Source of the DNA: Prorocentrum cordatum
Lineage: Eukaryota > Sar > Dinophyceae > Prorocentrales > Prorocentraceae
NCBI GenBank assembly: GCA_963575745.1
Contig: CAUYUJ010020148.1
Coordinates: forward strand, 408,501-472,500
Reading direction: 5' to 3'
Length of the DNA: 64,000 bases
Part shown: positions 24,976 to 35,440 of the stretch, one piece after another
Layout of the letters: each line of letters begins with the position of its first letter
Position numbering within the stretch: position 1 is the first letter of the stretch
Made by a program: the position numbers and the translations under genes
The notes under the pieces: generated by a model
What the model saw: only the letters and a program-made list of their open reading frames with translations
What the model was told of the DNA's origin: nothing
The model's database searches: none

Positions 24976-25622
24976 CTGGAGGTTGGACAGGGGGTGTGGT
25001 ATAGAGGGGTGTGGTGCCAATGCTGAATAAGGCGATCTAATCTACGACAGACGCAAGTGCGTTGCATCCCGAATTCAACAGCGTTGGCATTGCGCCGACC
25101 GCTTCAAACAACGTCAGAGTTCCTGATTCCAGCTTCCCCGGATGACCGCAGAGCTGTTTGAATAGCAACACAAATACTTGTTTCAGGACGTCCTATCACC
25201 AAGCACGCAATTTGGTAAATCCCGAATCGCGAAAAGTGTAATTCCCGAATTACTGCATCGCCAAAACGTGGTTCCGGAAATTACAGAATTGAAGCAGTTC
25301 ATCACGAACCAGAATTCCAGAACTTCCGAAACGACGTTCCGGAAATTTCTGAATCACAAAAATGAAACCCGGAAATGTAAGAATCTTTGGAGTCGCGTGC
25401 TTTGCGATAGGGCGTCATGCAATGATAATATCTGCCGCCCTTCAGATTGGATTGCGGTCGATTGGGGAGTTGTAGCGAGATATTATGATTCTATTTGAAG
25501 CGTTCGATGCCAAACCAACGTTGTTGAAATCGGGATGCAATGCACTTGCTATCGCAGAGCACATCGCCATTTTCAGCATTGGCACCACACCCCATCATTC
25601 CACGCCCCTCGTCGACCTCCAG
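24976..25622. mobile_element. ~650-bp element with ~130-bp terminal inverted repeats
   Basis: The left arm (24976-25107; CTGGAGGTTGGACAGGGGGTGTGG ... GGTGCCAATGCTGAATAAGGCGAT ... GTGCGTTGCATCCCGAATTCAACA) is mirrored at 25494-25622 (TGTTGAAATCGGGATGCAATGCAC ... ATCGCCATTTTCAGCATTGGCACC ... GACCTCCAG), at roughly 75-80% identity by eye. The interior (25108-25493) is distinctly AT-richer than its surroundings and is peppered with TTCCGGAAAT / AATTCCCGAATT words. A 106-residue open frame inside (25178-25498, plus) resembles nothing I know. Structure fits a non-autonomous DNA transposon. Confidence 0.8.
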
Positions 25623-26290
25623 AATACAGGGCCTCGCATTCGTGGATCGAAGGAGTTGCCATCTCTTCGTCGGCGGAAGGCGGCGGAAGGCGGCAGAAGG
25701 TCAGTGGAAGGCGGCGGGAATGAAACGAGGCCGCCTGCGCCGGCGGGGGCTGGCGGAAGGCCAACAGAAGTGAAAAAATCGCCCCCCCAAGAGATGGCAG
25801 CATTTTTGAGTTCAGGGTTTCTGGAACCCGCCCATCTGAGCACTGGCGTGCTGCTACAGGTCAAGTGTCTGCGAGGACGACGCGGCTCCAGCAGCAGCGC
25901 GGTCCTTTCGGCACTGGCGGCGTATACATCACCACCGAGGGCCAGCGATTTTACACACCGCCACCCTTCATGACGTCACACGGACAACTCGTCGGCGGTT
26001 GCCGGTGTGCACGTTTTCATGGCGTGGACTGGATCGTCGCCCCAGGGGGGGGGGGCAGCAGCTCATGGAGGCGAACACGAGCGCCCCCACGAGCAGCGCC
26101 CAGGAACGCTCTGCTGGGGGGTGGCTGACAGCGCAGATTGGATCGCCGCCCGGGGTGGGGGGGCGGCCCGCGGATCATGGACGCGAACAAGAGCGCCCCC
26201 AAGAGCGTCCAGTCGCTGCGCAACCTCACGCCGCGCGTGCGGACGGTACAGGCGGGGCCCGGCTGGCGGAGGGCGCGGCCAGGGCTCGTC
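25623..26290. other. Unassigned
   Basis: Contains the short tandem GGCGGAAGGCGGCGGAAGG (25672-25700), and GGATCG(C/T)CGCCC(C/G)GGG...GGCGGC repeated near 26031 and 26147. No recognised gene. Confidence 0.4.
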
Positions 26291-26294
26291 TCGC

Positions 26295-26565
26295 CTCCTC
26301 CGACTCGGTTCGACTCGGGTTCGACTCGACTCCGATTCCGATTCGCTTCAATTCGCTCACTCGATTCGGATTCGATTCGACTCCTCCGGCTCGATTCGGT
26401 TCGATCTCGACTGGTTCCGATTCCGTTTCGACTTCCGCTTCCGATCTGAATCTCCGTTTCTCAGTGGAGGCCCGACTAGCCTGCCGATTTCCGCCGATTC
26501 AGTTTCTCTCGACTTGGCTGCTGATCTCCCCCGATCGATTCATGCCGATCGCCGATCCGATTTAG
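26295..26565 (+). repeat. GATTCG(A/G)(C/T)TC-type degenerate repeat
   Basis: Short words GATTCG, GACTC, GATTCC repeated for about 250 bp (for example TTCGACTCGGGTTCGACTCG and CCGATTCCGATTCG). The translation is Ser/Arg/Asp/Phe-rich noise. Confidence 0.7.
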
Positions 26566-26699
26566 TGTTGCGAAGAGGACAGGCCCCCCACAACGCACAA
26601 CGCCAACGCCTTGCGTGGACGGGATGTGCGCGTCTGAGGGGCTCGCCTTGCTCCTCTTCTTCCTCCCACTTTCATTCCCTCCTCGCTCGTGTCGGCAAG

Positions 26700-27250
26700 A
26701 GTTGGCTGGGCCCCTGAAAGAGACCCCCAAGTTCTGTCCGAGACGGTTCTCGGGCGCTCCAAGACGGCCCGCGGTAGCCCCCAGGCGGCCCAATAGGCTG
26801 CTTGGACGCCCCAAGGGGGCCCCAAGAGGGCTCCTAAGAGCGCCCCGAGAGGCACATTTCGTTAAGTACCCTTATGGTTTTGATGATTTTAACTTTCTCG
26901 CTGTTGCGGGCCTCCGACAGCCCAAGACGGCCTCAGGTGCTCCCAGATAGCCCCAAGACAGGTAACGAGGGCCCCAAGACGGCCGAAGAAGCTCCGAAGG
27001 AAGCCCAAGAGGCTTCCACGACCATTGGCCGAGGCCGCAAAATGGCCCCGAGAGAGCCTCAAGAGGTCCCCGAGAACGGGCCAGGAGTCTGGGTGCAGTA
27101 TCTCGGGGGGCGCGGCTCCCAGCGTGCTCCCAAGGCCCCCCCCCGGAGGCCGCCCCAAAAGGCCCCCAAGGGACCCCGAAGACGCACAAATGATGCTTTT
27201 CTTTGAGTGCTTGAAGGGTTTAGCGTTCTAATTTCTCCAGGCCCCCGACA
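26700..27250 (+). repeat. Degenerate CCCCAAGA(G/C)GGC repeat with AT-rich cores
   Basis: GGCCCCAAGAGGGC / CCCCAAGACGGCC words alternate with AT-richer cores (26855-26905, 27188-27240). Same general design as the well-ordered array at 50040-53440. Confidence 0.65.
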
Positions 27251-27414
27251 GCGCAAGACGGCCCCAGTGGCCCACCAGATGGCTCGAAAACACACCAGCA
27301 GGACCTCCACAACGCCAGCGCCTCTCGTGGACGGGATGTGCGCGTCTGAAGGGCTCGCGTTGCTCCTCTCTTGGGACCCTCTTTGGAACTTTCGGGTGGT
27401 GTGTGGGGGAGGAG

Positions 27415-27640
27415 CTTTGTTTCGCCTGCTTTTGTTTCATCCGCTTCTATTTCGCCCGCCGTTGTTTCGTCTACTATCGTTTCACCTGCTTTCGTTTCGT
27501 CCGCTGTTGTTTCGTCCGCTTTTGTTCCAGCAGCCTTTGTTTCGCCCGCCTTTTGTTTCGCCCGTCTTTTGTTTCGCCCGCCTTTGGTTCGTCCGCTTTG
27601 CTTTCGCCCGATTTTGCTTCGCGTGTTTCCTGTCCAAGCT
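27415..27640 (+). repeat. ~17-bp tandem repeat TTTCGCCCGCTTTTG
   Basis: Units of TTTCGTCCGCTTTTG / TTTCGCCCGCCTTTG, about 13 copies. They read as 'FVSSAFVSPAF' or similar in one frame, with no other sign of coding. Confidence 0.8.
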
Positions 27641-27890
27641 GCTCGAATTCTAACATGACGAATTTTCATCGTGCGAATGAAACAAGCGGATGAATGTAAT
27701 CTGGACGGATGAGACTTGGACGCATCTAAATTACACACATGCAAATCCGATGAGTTGAAGCCGGGCGACTGGAGACTGGACGAATTTAAACCCGGCGAAC
27801 AAACATTTGACGACGTTATGTGGGTGGGTATGCATGGGTGACATGGGGCAGGACGGATTTTACCGTGGTTAGTAAAGGAATAGTGGGTGA
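27641..27890. other. Unassigned, AT-richer
   Basis: Contains loosely repeated GA(C/T)GAATTTAAAC / GGACG(A/G)AT words. No gene seen. Confidence 0.4.
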
Positions 27891-28178
27891 GGGGAAGGGA
27901 GGGAGCGAGGAGGGAGGAGGGAGGAAGGAGGAGGCAGGAGGGAGGAGAGGAGGGAGGAGGAGGGAGCAGGATGAGGTGGAGGAGGGAGGAGGGAGGAGGG
28001 AGGGGGGAGGAAGGAGAGGGGAGAGGAGGCAGGACACAAGGGGAGGAGGGAGGAGGGACAAGGCGGATACCAGGCGTGGGAGGACAAGCGAGGAGGAGGA
28101 GGAGGTGGAGGAGGAGGAGGAGGAGCAGGAGGAGGAGGAGGAGGAGGAGGAGCAGGAGGAGGAGGAGGAGAAGCGAGA
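27890..28178. repeat. GGA microsatellite
   Basis: GAGGAGGGAGGAGG units, purest at 28090-28170. Confidence 0.95.
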
Positions 28179-29116
28179 AAGGGCGGCCCCCATGCAGCGT
28201 CGCTGAGCGCCGCCACCGTGCTCCGACGCAGTGCCAGTGGCAGAACCGCGAGCCGACCTGCGTCTGGAGCCGCGCCTCGCCGATGTCAAACTCCGCCTGG
28301 CACACGCTTCAATGGGCTCGCCGTCCACGGCTCTGCTCGGAGAGGGTCCACGCAAGTCCGACCGCGGCTGTGCCATCAGTGTCCATAGTATCAGCTGCAG
28401 CTCCTCCTCCTCCTGCTGCGGCGGCGGGTCCTCCTGCTGCCTCCTCCTCCTTCTGCCTCCTCCTCCTGCTGTCAGGTCCTTCTGCTGCCGTGCCGTGCCC
28501 TTCTCCTGGGCACCCCGAGGTGGCGTCGAACTCCACGGTTCGCCAAAATGCGGCCCACGTGGCAGGGACTGCGGGGGCGACAAGAGCGGCCTGGGGCGCT
28601 GCATAATCCCGGGCGTGGGACCAGCCCACCCGCGATGGCGCCCACGGAGGTGGCGGCGGCGAGGCTGAATCCGAGGTGCGCCACGGCTCGGCTGTACACC
28701 CAGATGCGGATCCGGCACCCGCACGCGTCCAACCTGGCAGCCGCGGCCCGGCCACTGGCGAGGCGGCTGACGACGGTCGTCCACGTCCTCATCGGGACCT
28801 CCACGGCGAAGAAGACCATCAGAGCGAACAGCCACAGGGAGTCGCCCCCGACGAACGCGACGCCCGGCAACTCGTCGCGATGTAATGCGCCTGCCATGCT
28901 GGCGGACCCCCAGAAAGCTCCGAGAAAGGCGAGGATGATGAGGAGGAGACCGCTGCCTCCTCTTCCTCGGGCGTGCCAGAAGAGCCTCTGGCGCCACGTC
29001 TGGCTCTGCCTCCTCTTCCTACTGTTGCTGTTGCTGCTGGCGCTGTGAGCGCCCTGTCCGCACACCGCTGCCGTCGCCGTCGCCGTCGCTTTCGCTCCTG
29101 TCGCGAATTGTTGCAA
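28179..29116 (-). CDS. Possible membrane protein exon(s), hypothetical
   Basis: The minus frame from 29116 to about 28620 encodes three hydrophobic segments of helix length: 'GLLLIILAFLGAFWGSASMA', 'SLWLFALMVFFAVEVPM' and 'LGFSLAAATSVGAIAGGLV', separated by short loops with 'RIRIWVYSRAVAHL'. That pattern is unusual for random GC-rich sequence. Downstream on the same strand, in another frame (about 28300-28200), 'VCQAEFDIGEARLQTQVGS' followed by 'RFCHWHCVG' has the look of a small Cys/His metal-binding module. The two could be exons of one gene or unrelated. I recognise no family, and no start or splice site is certain; upstream codons are Ala/Thr-repeat-like. Confidence 0.3.
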
Positions 29117-29889
29117 TATTGGGGGCTGAATCGGCTGCTTGGGCGGTCGGGAGATTGAACAGGCGGTCGTGCCTAAATCTTATAACAAAACCCCTCAGCA
29201 ACATCAAATCAGTTTGGCCTCTTGATGGCCTCTTGGAACCGTATTTGACCATGTGGACGTTATCTGGAACCATGTGGAAGCCAAATCGCGGAACCTGCCA
29301 CCCATGGATCCTGGTTCGAATAACCTCGGAGCTCCCTTTGGGGTCCTTCGGGGCGCTCCTGGGGCGCTCTTGATGACCGCCCCCGGAATTCCGGAATCCG
29401 TGACCCCGATCGCCCAGGGACTGCTGGGGGGGACTGTCCGGGGACCGCCAGGGGTATTTTCCGCCACGCGCGCGCGAACTAGAAACATCAAAACCTGTTA
29501 CTGTCAAGTTATCAATTACCGCAAACTGATATGTGGCGAAAGCGCCGCGCCCAAATGCCTTGCAAACGAAAGTTTCATGTTGATATCTTTTTATCTGGCG
29601 GAGGCACTGAGCGTTCTACCCCCGAGAGTCTCGAAAGCGAAAACAATGCATTGGCCTTTTTTATTTTGGCACTGGCGTGGCCGGACATTGCCCATCAGCG
29701 AAAACGCAGCATTTGGATTGCCCGTGTACCCGCATCAGTGCGCTCGCTCGTTTCTGGTGTTAGGGATGATATACGGGGCACGGCTTCTTGGGCAGGCACA
29801 TGTATACAAACCTGTTGGAGTTCAAGGAAGTCCCCCGGTTGGCGCTCTATGGCTGGTGCCCTATGGCGGGCGCCCTGTGGGTGGTGCCC
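29117..29889. other. Unassigned
   Basis: Mixed-composition sequence. A palindromic word CCCCGGAATTCCGG occurs at about 29383. GGTTGGCGCTCTATGGCTGGTGCCCTATGG.. forms a short tandem at 29838-29915. Confidence 0.4.
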
Positions 29890-29929
29890 TAATCTGTCCC
29901 TCGGTTGGTGCCTTATGATTGGAGCTGCG

Positions 29930-30090
29930 CAGTTGCTGCCACCTGTTGCTGCCGTCTGTTCGTTTCGAGGAACTGCCGTCTGCCGTCTGCCGTCCGTCTG
30001 TTGCTGCCGTCTGCCGTCTGCCATCGTTCGTTGCTGCGCAGTTTCTGCCATCTGTTTCTGCCATCTGTTGCTGCCGAGAGGGACACTCCC
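29930..30090 (+). repeat. TGCCGTC / TTGCTGCCATC tandem repeat
   Basis: Short degenerate units GCCGTCTGCCGTCTG and TTTCTGCCATCTGTT. Confidence 0.8.
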
Positions 30091-30615
30091 GAGGCCCCGA
30101 GAAAACCCCCAAAGAGGTGAACAATTGCCAATCATACAGAGGAGAGACCGACCATACCCGAGCAGCCTCCCAAGGGAAGCTCTTAGTGTAGTCAAGTTGC
30201 GCGGCATTTTATCCAGCCGTCGAAGTTCTTCTTTTGGGTAACGGTATAAGGTTGTCCCATTTCCCCCGCTGAGCGAACACGTAAGCTTGGCATGATTCAA
30301 TTTGGCGAGGGGAAGTCGCATAATTTCCTGCAAACAAAGTTTTGAACGCCGCACTTTCTAATTCGGCAGGTGTCTTGGTCAAAAGTGCCGCACGATCAAA
30401 AAACAAGCAGAATTTACAACATTAGGTGCACAGGAGATTTTACCACTCTGGCCCGTTGAGCCAGCGAACTGCTCCCCGCAAGGAGGCAGGACTTGTCCGT
30501 CGCCAGCGGAGGCAGCAGTAGACTGCAGGACCCTCGTGGCGCGATGTTGACCCGAGTTCGAGTTGGGAAGAAGTGCGTGTCATGGGGAAGACCTCCCAGA
30601 AGCTGCTTCCTCAGT
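30091..30615. other. Unassigned
   Basis: No conserved frame, RNA or repeat recognised. Confidence 0.4.
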
Positions 30616-30619
30616 GCTA

Positions 30620-30815
30620 ATTGGTTTGGGATAGCGTGTCGTTCCGCCGGTTCTGGCCCACCGCGCCTCGGTGCGACACGCTGTCCACTTCGCGGCCCCG
30701 AGGCGTAAATGCCCCGAGCTTTGCCTGGCCTCCCGCCCCGCGGAGCGGAGCGACACGCTATCCACTCGCAGAGCGCAGCGTGTCGCCGGGGCCGCAGGGG
30801 CGACACGCAATCCAA
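30620..30815. repeat. Clustered inverted GCGACACGCTATCC motifs
   Basis: GGGATAGCGTGTCG (30628) faces GTGCGACACGCTGTCCAC (30671), GAGCGACACGCTATCCAC (30747) and GGGCGACACGCAATCC (30801), with GCAGCGTGTCGCC (30775) between. This makes several overlapping hairpins. Confidence 0.65.
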
Positions 30816-31124
30816 AAGTTCCCGAACTCCACGCCCTCCTCCTGCCCCTCTCCTCCTCCCTCTGCTCCTCCCAGCTGCCGCCCGAGTGCCGCACCGAGGC
30901 AAGCCTCGCGCAGGAGCTCAGGCGCGTGAAGGAAGGGGCCGTGGGCGCGGGGGTGCATCGCCCTCGTCCTCGTCCACCTCCTCGTCCTCCCCCTAGCTTT
31001 TCCCTCGTCCTCATCTTCCTCCCCTTCTCCCTGCAACTCCTCCCTGTCGCACCCCCAGACGTGTCTGGTAGGGTGGGCCAGGCGTTTCGCCCAAGACTTC
31101 ATCTCCATGTATGACTCCAGAGCT
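30816..31124. other. Unassigned, C/T-rich
   Basis: CTCCTCC-rich stretches only; no gene seen. Confidence 0.4.
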
Positions 31125-31555
31125 TGAGATTTGCAGCAGTTTCACGGATGGAGGGCGGGTCGTTTTCAACATGTGATTCTCGCTTTGGTGTTGCGCCCCA
31201 TCGTCTTAAATATGTGCAACAGCTTCACGGATGGAGGGCAGGTCGTTTCCGAAATGTCGTTCTCGCCTTGGCGCCGCGCACTCTTGTCTAAAACCTTTCC
31301 AACCGTTTCACGGCTGGAGGGCGGATCGGATCGTTTTCAAGTTGTGGCCCTCGCTGAGCGCAGCGCACGTTCGTTTTGCTAGCTTGCAGCAGGTTCAAGG
31401 ATTCAGGGCCGCTCATTTTCAAAGTGAGGCTCTCGCCGTAGCGCCGCGCACATTCGATTTAAAGCTTGCAGCTCCTTTTCAACATGTGGCTCTCACGTTA
31501 GCGCGCGCACATTCGTCTTGCAGGTTCGCAACAGTTTCTAGGAATTGTAGGGTCG
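31125..31555 (+). repeat. ~85-bp tandem repeat, five copies
   Basis: Units carry TTGCAGCAGTTTCACGGATGGAGGGC(G/A)GGTCGTTTTCAACATGTG.(C/T)TCTCGC.TTGGCG..GCGCAC.TTCGTCTTAAA. They start near 31131, 31216, 31303, 31384 and 31466. The later copies are more diverged. Confidence 0.85.
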
Positions 31556-31720
31556 AAATTTAGTGTTATCAAGACGCAACCGTAGTGTTGATACGCGGTG
31601 CTGGAGTCCCAGGGATAGTGTTCTGGCAAGACTTAGGATTGTCCAGATGCAACAGTCCTGTTGATGTGTGGCGTTGAAGTCCCAGGAGCAGTGTTCTGGT
31701 AGTTTTCTAACGGTTGTCTT
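31556..31720 (+). repeat. ~85-bp direct duplication
   Basis: AGACGCAACCGTAGTGTTGATACGCGGTGCTGGAGTCCCAGGGATAGTGTTCTGG (about 31571-31625) is repeated as AGATGCAACAGTCCTGTTGATGTGTGGCGTTGAAGTCCCAGGAGCAGTGTTCTGG (about 31645-31700). Confidence 0.8.
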
Positions 31721-31839
31721 CTAATGAGCTTCTTCCCGCAATTCAAGTCAAGTCTTCTAGGGGCCACTGAATGAGGGAACTTGGAGGGAGGGTGTATTGC
31801 ATCATCGTTGATGCGTGTGTGGTTTCCACTGGTCATCCT

Positions 31840-32165
31840 TCTCCTCTTCCTTCTTCTTCTCCGTTGTCTCCCGTATCCTCGTCTGCCTCCCCCCTCCTCC
31901 TTTTCATTCTCCTCCTCAACCTCCTCCTCCCTTCCTCCTCCTCCTCCTTCTCCCCCCCTCCTTCTTACCCTCCTTCTTAGCCTTCTCGTTGTCCTCCCCG
32001 GTCCTCGTCCTCCTCGTCCGTCAGCTACGTGCGCTCCTCCTCATCGTCCTCCCCTCCTTCCCCCCGGCGTCTTCCTCTTCCTCTGCATCCTCATCGTCAA
32101 ACTCCTGCTCCTCCTCTCCGATCCTTCTCCTCGCCCTCCTCCCTCTGCTCCTCCCCCTCTCCACT
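31840..32165. repeat. CTC/CTT-rich microsatellite stretch
   Basis: Pyrimidine tract with CCTCCT and CTTCTT units. No clear coding content. Confidence 0.8.
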
Positions 32166-33260
32166 CTCTCTCTCGCTGCCGCTGGTGTGGTCGAAGGCGG
32201 GCCCCCCTCCGTTCGAGGATCCCTCTGCACCGCGCCCGGCCCCACGGGGAGGCACGAGCGAGACAGGCAGACCAGCTCGGAGGAGAGAGCCGGGCGGCCC
32301 CAGGACCAGGATAGCTCCACTCTAGGGGCTATCGGGACCTCTTGGGTGGTTCTCGGGCGACGACGACGACGACGACCTCGGATTAAGACCCTTCAGCGGT
32401 TGTCGTGGCCTCTTCGAATTTCCTTCCGGCCGGACGTCTGGCCTTCAAACGCCTGTTACGATTCTGATTGTGTGCGGGCCCCTAGGAACGCTTTTGGGGG
32501 AGAGACAGAAACAGCTACCCTGACATCGGCTTCGCCCTTCTGGGGCCTCCTGGGAGGCCCTCGTCGCCACCGCTGCATTCGCTCCGAAATCTTGGTCAGA
32601 ACGCACCCCGGGGGAGATCCCAGGAGTAGCGGCATGGTTACGCTTCTGCCCCCCGAAGCCGTTCCAGAGCCGTCCAGAGCGTTCCGCCAGATCGCTCTCA
32701 GAGCGTCCTGGAACGCTCTGGAACGGCCGCGACTCCCGATGCACATCCTCCAGAGCTGCCAGTTCTCGGAGATCCCCGGCTTGTCTCGTTTCAATTCTAT
32801 CCCAGTCCTGTGCGTAAGAATGATCCTTTGCCAGAGTGACCTTTCGTATGGGCCCGCAGGGGTCTTCCCAGCAACGGCTTGCGCGCTTGGATTCCCCCCC
32901 CCCCCCTCCCTCCCCCCTCGGGGTCACCCTTGCGTGTATGGTAGGTTCACGTCGTGTCCAGCGGCGACCCCGCCGGTGGCGTTGAGACCCAGAAACGGTC
33001 GGTGTCGAACAACCTGACGTTTCGGAAACGGCCGATCGTTCCAGGTTGAACGACCTCCGCGATGCCAGGAACCAACGCCAGGGTCGTCACGACACGAACC
33101 CGCTGTAGCCGATTCGTCTCAGGGAGAGAGGCCCGACGGAGGAGGCATCGCAGGCCTGAGAGGAGGCCCTCCTTCCAGCCCGCTCCGCCTCGTCGCCTCC
33201 CCCCACGGGCCCCCCCGCCCAAAAGCTGCCCGGTGGCGCGGCTGCGGCACCTGGCGGCCG
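32166..33260. other. Unassigned, with one hairpin
   Basis: CCGTTCCAGAGCCGTCCAGAGCG...CGCTCTGGAACGG at about 32660-32726 is an inverted repeat. A CGACGACGACGACGA run lies at about 32358-32372 and a C run at 32896-32915. Confidence 0.45.
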
Positions 33261-33261
33261 C

Positions 33262-33495
33262 GGCCCCCCTTGTGGAGGATCCCCCGCCCGCGGCACTCGC
33301 AGCCGTGTGCGGCGTCCTCCTCGGATCGGCTCGTGGCGGCCGCGGCCCCCCTTGTGGAGGATCCCCCGCCCGCGGCACTCGCAGCCGTGTGCGGCGTCCT
33401 CCTCGGATCGGCTCGTGCCGGCTGCGGCCCCCCTGGAGGACCCCCCGCCCGCGGCACTCGCAGCCGTGTGCGGCGGCCTCCTCGGATCGGTTCGT
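33262..33495 (+). repeat. ~80-bp tandem repeat, three copies
   Basis: GGATCCCCCGCCCGCGGCACTCGCAGCCGTGTGCGGCGTCCTCCTCGGATCGGCTCGTG begins near 33277, 33360 and 33435. The last copy has small differences (GGAGGACCCCCCGCCC). Confidence 0.92.
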
Positions 33496-33496
33496 G

Positions 33497-33690
33497 CTCC
33501 GAGGCGGGAATGTATCCAGAACCACCGCCTGGGGGGTCGATCTGCGCGGACCTCCACAGGCGGTGGATAAGGATACTTTCGGGCCCCCAGGGGCCAACAT
33601 ATATCCATAGTATACCTACCGCCCGCCGGGGCACCAGGACGTCGGTTCCCAGGCGGTGGATTTGGATAAATTGCCGCCTCGCATCGTGCG
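33497..33690. mobile_element. Introner-like inverted-repeat element (copy outside a known gene)
   Basis: The left end CGAGGCGGGAATGTATCCAGAACCACCGCCTGGG (33499-33532) matches the reverse complement of the right end CCCAGGCGGTGGATTTGGATAAATTGCCGCCTCG (33651-33684). The ends also match an element filling intron 2 of the LamG-like gene at 57449-57848 (CGAGGCGGGGATTGTTCCAGAACCACC ... GTCCCAGGCGGCGG ... CCCCGCCTCG). GTGC occurs just outside both ends and may be a target duplication. About 190 bp; no coding capacity. Confidence 0.75.
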
Positions 33691-33960
33691 GTGCGTGCCT
33701 GCATCCTGTCAGCCACGTGCCTGTGCAGCAGAGTCCGACGCTTGCGGCTCCGAAGCGGGCATGTGGGGGCTCCCACTCTCTCGCCGCTCTGGGCCCGCGT
33801 TCCGCTCCTCCTGACGCACTGGTTCGCCCTGCCCTGCGCATCCAGCTCCTGCAGCTTTGGCTTCAGCCCATGGGTGTGGTCGTGATCAGGAGGGGAGAAA
33901 ACAAGAGAACATACAGACACAATTCATCGTCTACTCCCAGGACACTATTGGAAAATATGG
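33691..33960. other. Unassigned
   Basis: No recognised gene. GAGAACATACAGACACAATTCATCG at 33904 resembles AGAACACACACAGATACAATTGACCG at about 37136. Confidence 0.4.
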
Positions 33961-33961
33961 G

Positions 33962-33963
<2 letters not shown>

Positions 33964-34027
<64 letters not shown>
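33964..34027. repeat. GT microsatellite
   Basis: About 31 uninterrupted GT units. Confidence 0.98.
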
Positions 34028-34028
<1 letters not shown>

Positions 34029-34786
34029 GGCGGGAAAACGAAAACCTAGAAAATATAGGAAATATGGAAATATAGGAAAACCTAGATTTGTGTTGTTTTT
34101 TTTGCGTGTGTGGTGTGTGTCCCTGGGCCCCTTTACGTGACGCCGCCCCGCCCTCTGCCAGGTGGCCGCCCCAGCACAGGCTGGCCGCACTGGCGCGCTC
34201 ATCCCGAAACTCTTTGCGTGGTGGGTGCGCTCCTTCCCCGCCTGCTTTCTGCGGCCGTTTTCTTCCTCCGTCCCTCTCGTGCTGCAGGTCGATTAGTACG
34301 CCGCGCGTCCCCGGCTACTAGAGCGCGCGAGCTGATCTCCGCTGCCGCGCTGCGACGAAGGACAACATGTATTTGGCTTACCAATGGTTTCGTGGGATTC
34401 GTTGCACGGTTTCAATGGCGACTCTTCGAGCTTCTTGGGTGCTTCTTGTTCCCCAAGCATCTGTGCTGACTGGGGTGCTGTGGTGATACAAGCTTGTTCC
34501 AGCCGAGGGACGGGCTCACAGAGACATCTTCAACATTCCGAGGTGGTCCAGTCCGCTAACCGGAAACATCCTTAAATTTTTCGTGTCCGCGTTTTGCGGG
34601 GTAGGGCGTTTCACCTGCGTCATCCTGGCAACGCTGGGCCCCCAGAAGCCGCGCGAGAGGTGGTCCAGCGCGTTTCGCTTCAGATATCCTCGAAACTCTG
34701 GGCTCCGAGTTGCCGCGTGAATGGTGGTCTGGTGCGCTTCGCTTGAGACTTCCTACTCTGAGCGAGACCACGGCACATAACAACTC
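34028..34786. other. Unassigned
   Basis: Includes GGTGGTCCAGCGCGTTTCGCTTCAGA / GGTGGTCTGGTGCGCTTCGCTTGAGA, a direct duplication about 70 bp apart (34659, 34724). Confidence 0.4.
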
Positions 34787-35440
34787 ATGAGATTATCTCG
34801 GAGGTCTGCTGTGTTGTGTGCGGTGCTAAAGTCGGCCAAGATGAAGGAAACGTTCGGGGCCGACTGCGAAGGTTGGCCAAATATCGGGTGCGGGTGTAAG
34901 TTCCTCCCGTTCAAGAGCGGGCCGTCGATGGTGGCGGAGCTCAAGGTGGGAAACATATGGGAAGCGCTCATGGGAGAAAGGCGACCGCAGCAGCTAGACG
35001 ACGCCATCAAGGAGTGCCACTACTAGTTCTTCGACGCGGCCCAGAAGATGAGCCCGGAGGAGCTTTTCGAGCTGATCCCCGCTTCCTTCCCGATGACGCA
35101 TGAGATCGACGCTTGCGACTTCATCGCAAGGTACCCGGTCGACGCATGGAAAGATCAGGGAGGAAGGCCTTCACCGTGCAGAACCGGTGTGAACTGGCGC
35201 TGAAGATAACAAGAAGTGACGAGGATAACCCCCGCAAAGTAATGAAGGTCGCCATAAAAGGATCTGAACAACAAGGACAACATCGACCCAGAGAAAGCGA
35301 AGAGGCTGAAGGAGCGCCAGAAGCTACGAGACAACGCACAGACCATGCTGGATCTCACCAGAATCTTCGCGGCAAAGTTCGGCTACCCCAAGTCGGAGGA
35401 GACGATTGCGGCCAGTTCCTCCAGCGGCCACCGGTGAGCG
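34787..35440 (+). pseudogene. Frameshifted protein relic, family not named
   Basis: Frame 1 reads 'MKETFGADCEGWPNIGCG', 'MVAELKVGNIWEALMGER', 'IKECHY', then a TAG stop at 35023-35025, then continues sensibly with 'FFDAAQKMSPEELFELIPAS', 'MTHEIDACDFIARYPVDAWK'. It then shifts to the frame of 'AFTVQNRCELALKITRSDED' and 'NPRKVMKVAIK', and again to 'NNKDNIDPEKAKRLKERQKL' and 'TMLDLTRIFAAKFGYPKSEE'. The last part is amphipathic, helix-like sequence. The continuity of sense across a stop and two shifts is good evidence of a dead gene copy. No poly-A or spliced-leader remnant was noticed. Confidence 0.6.
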
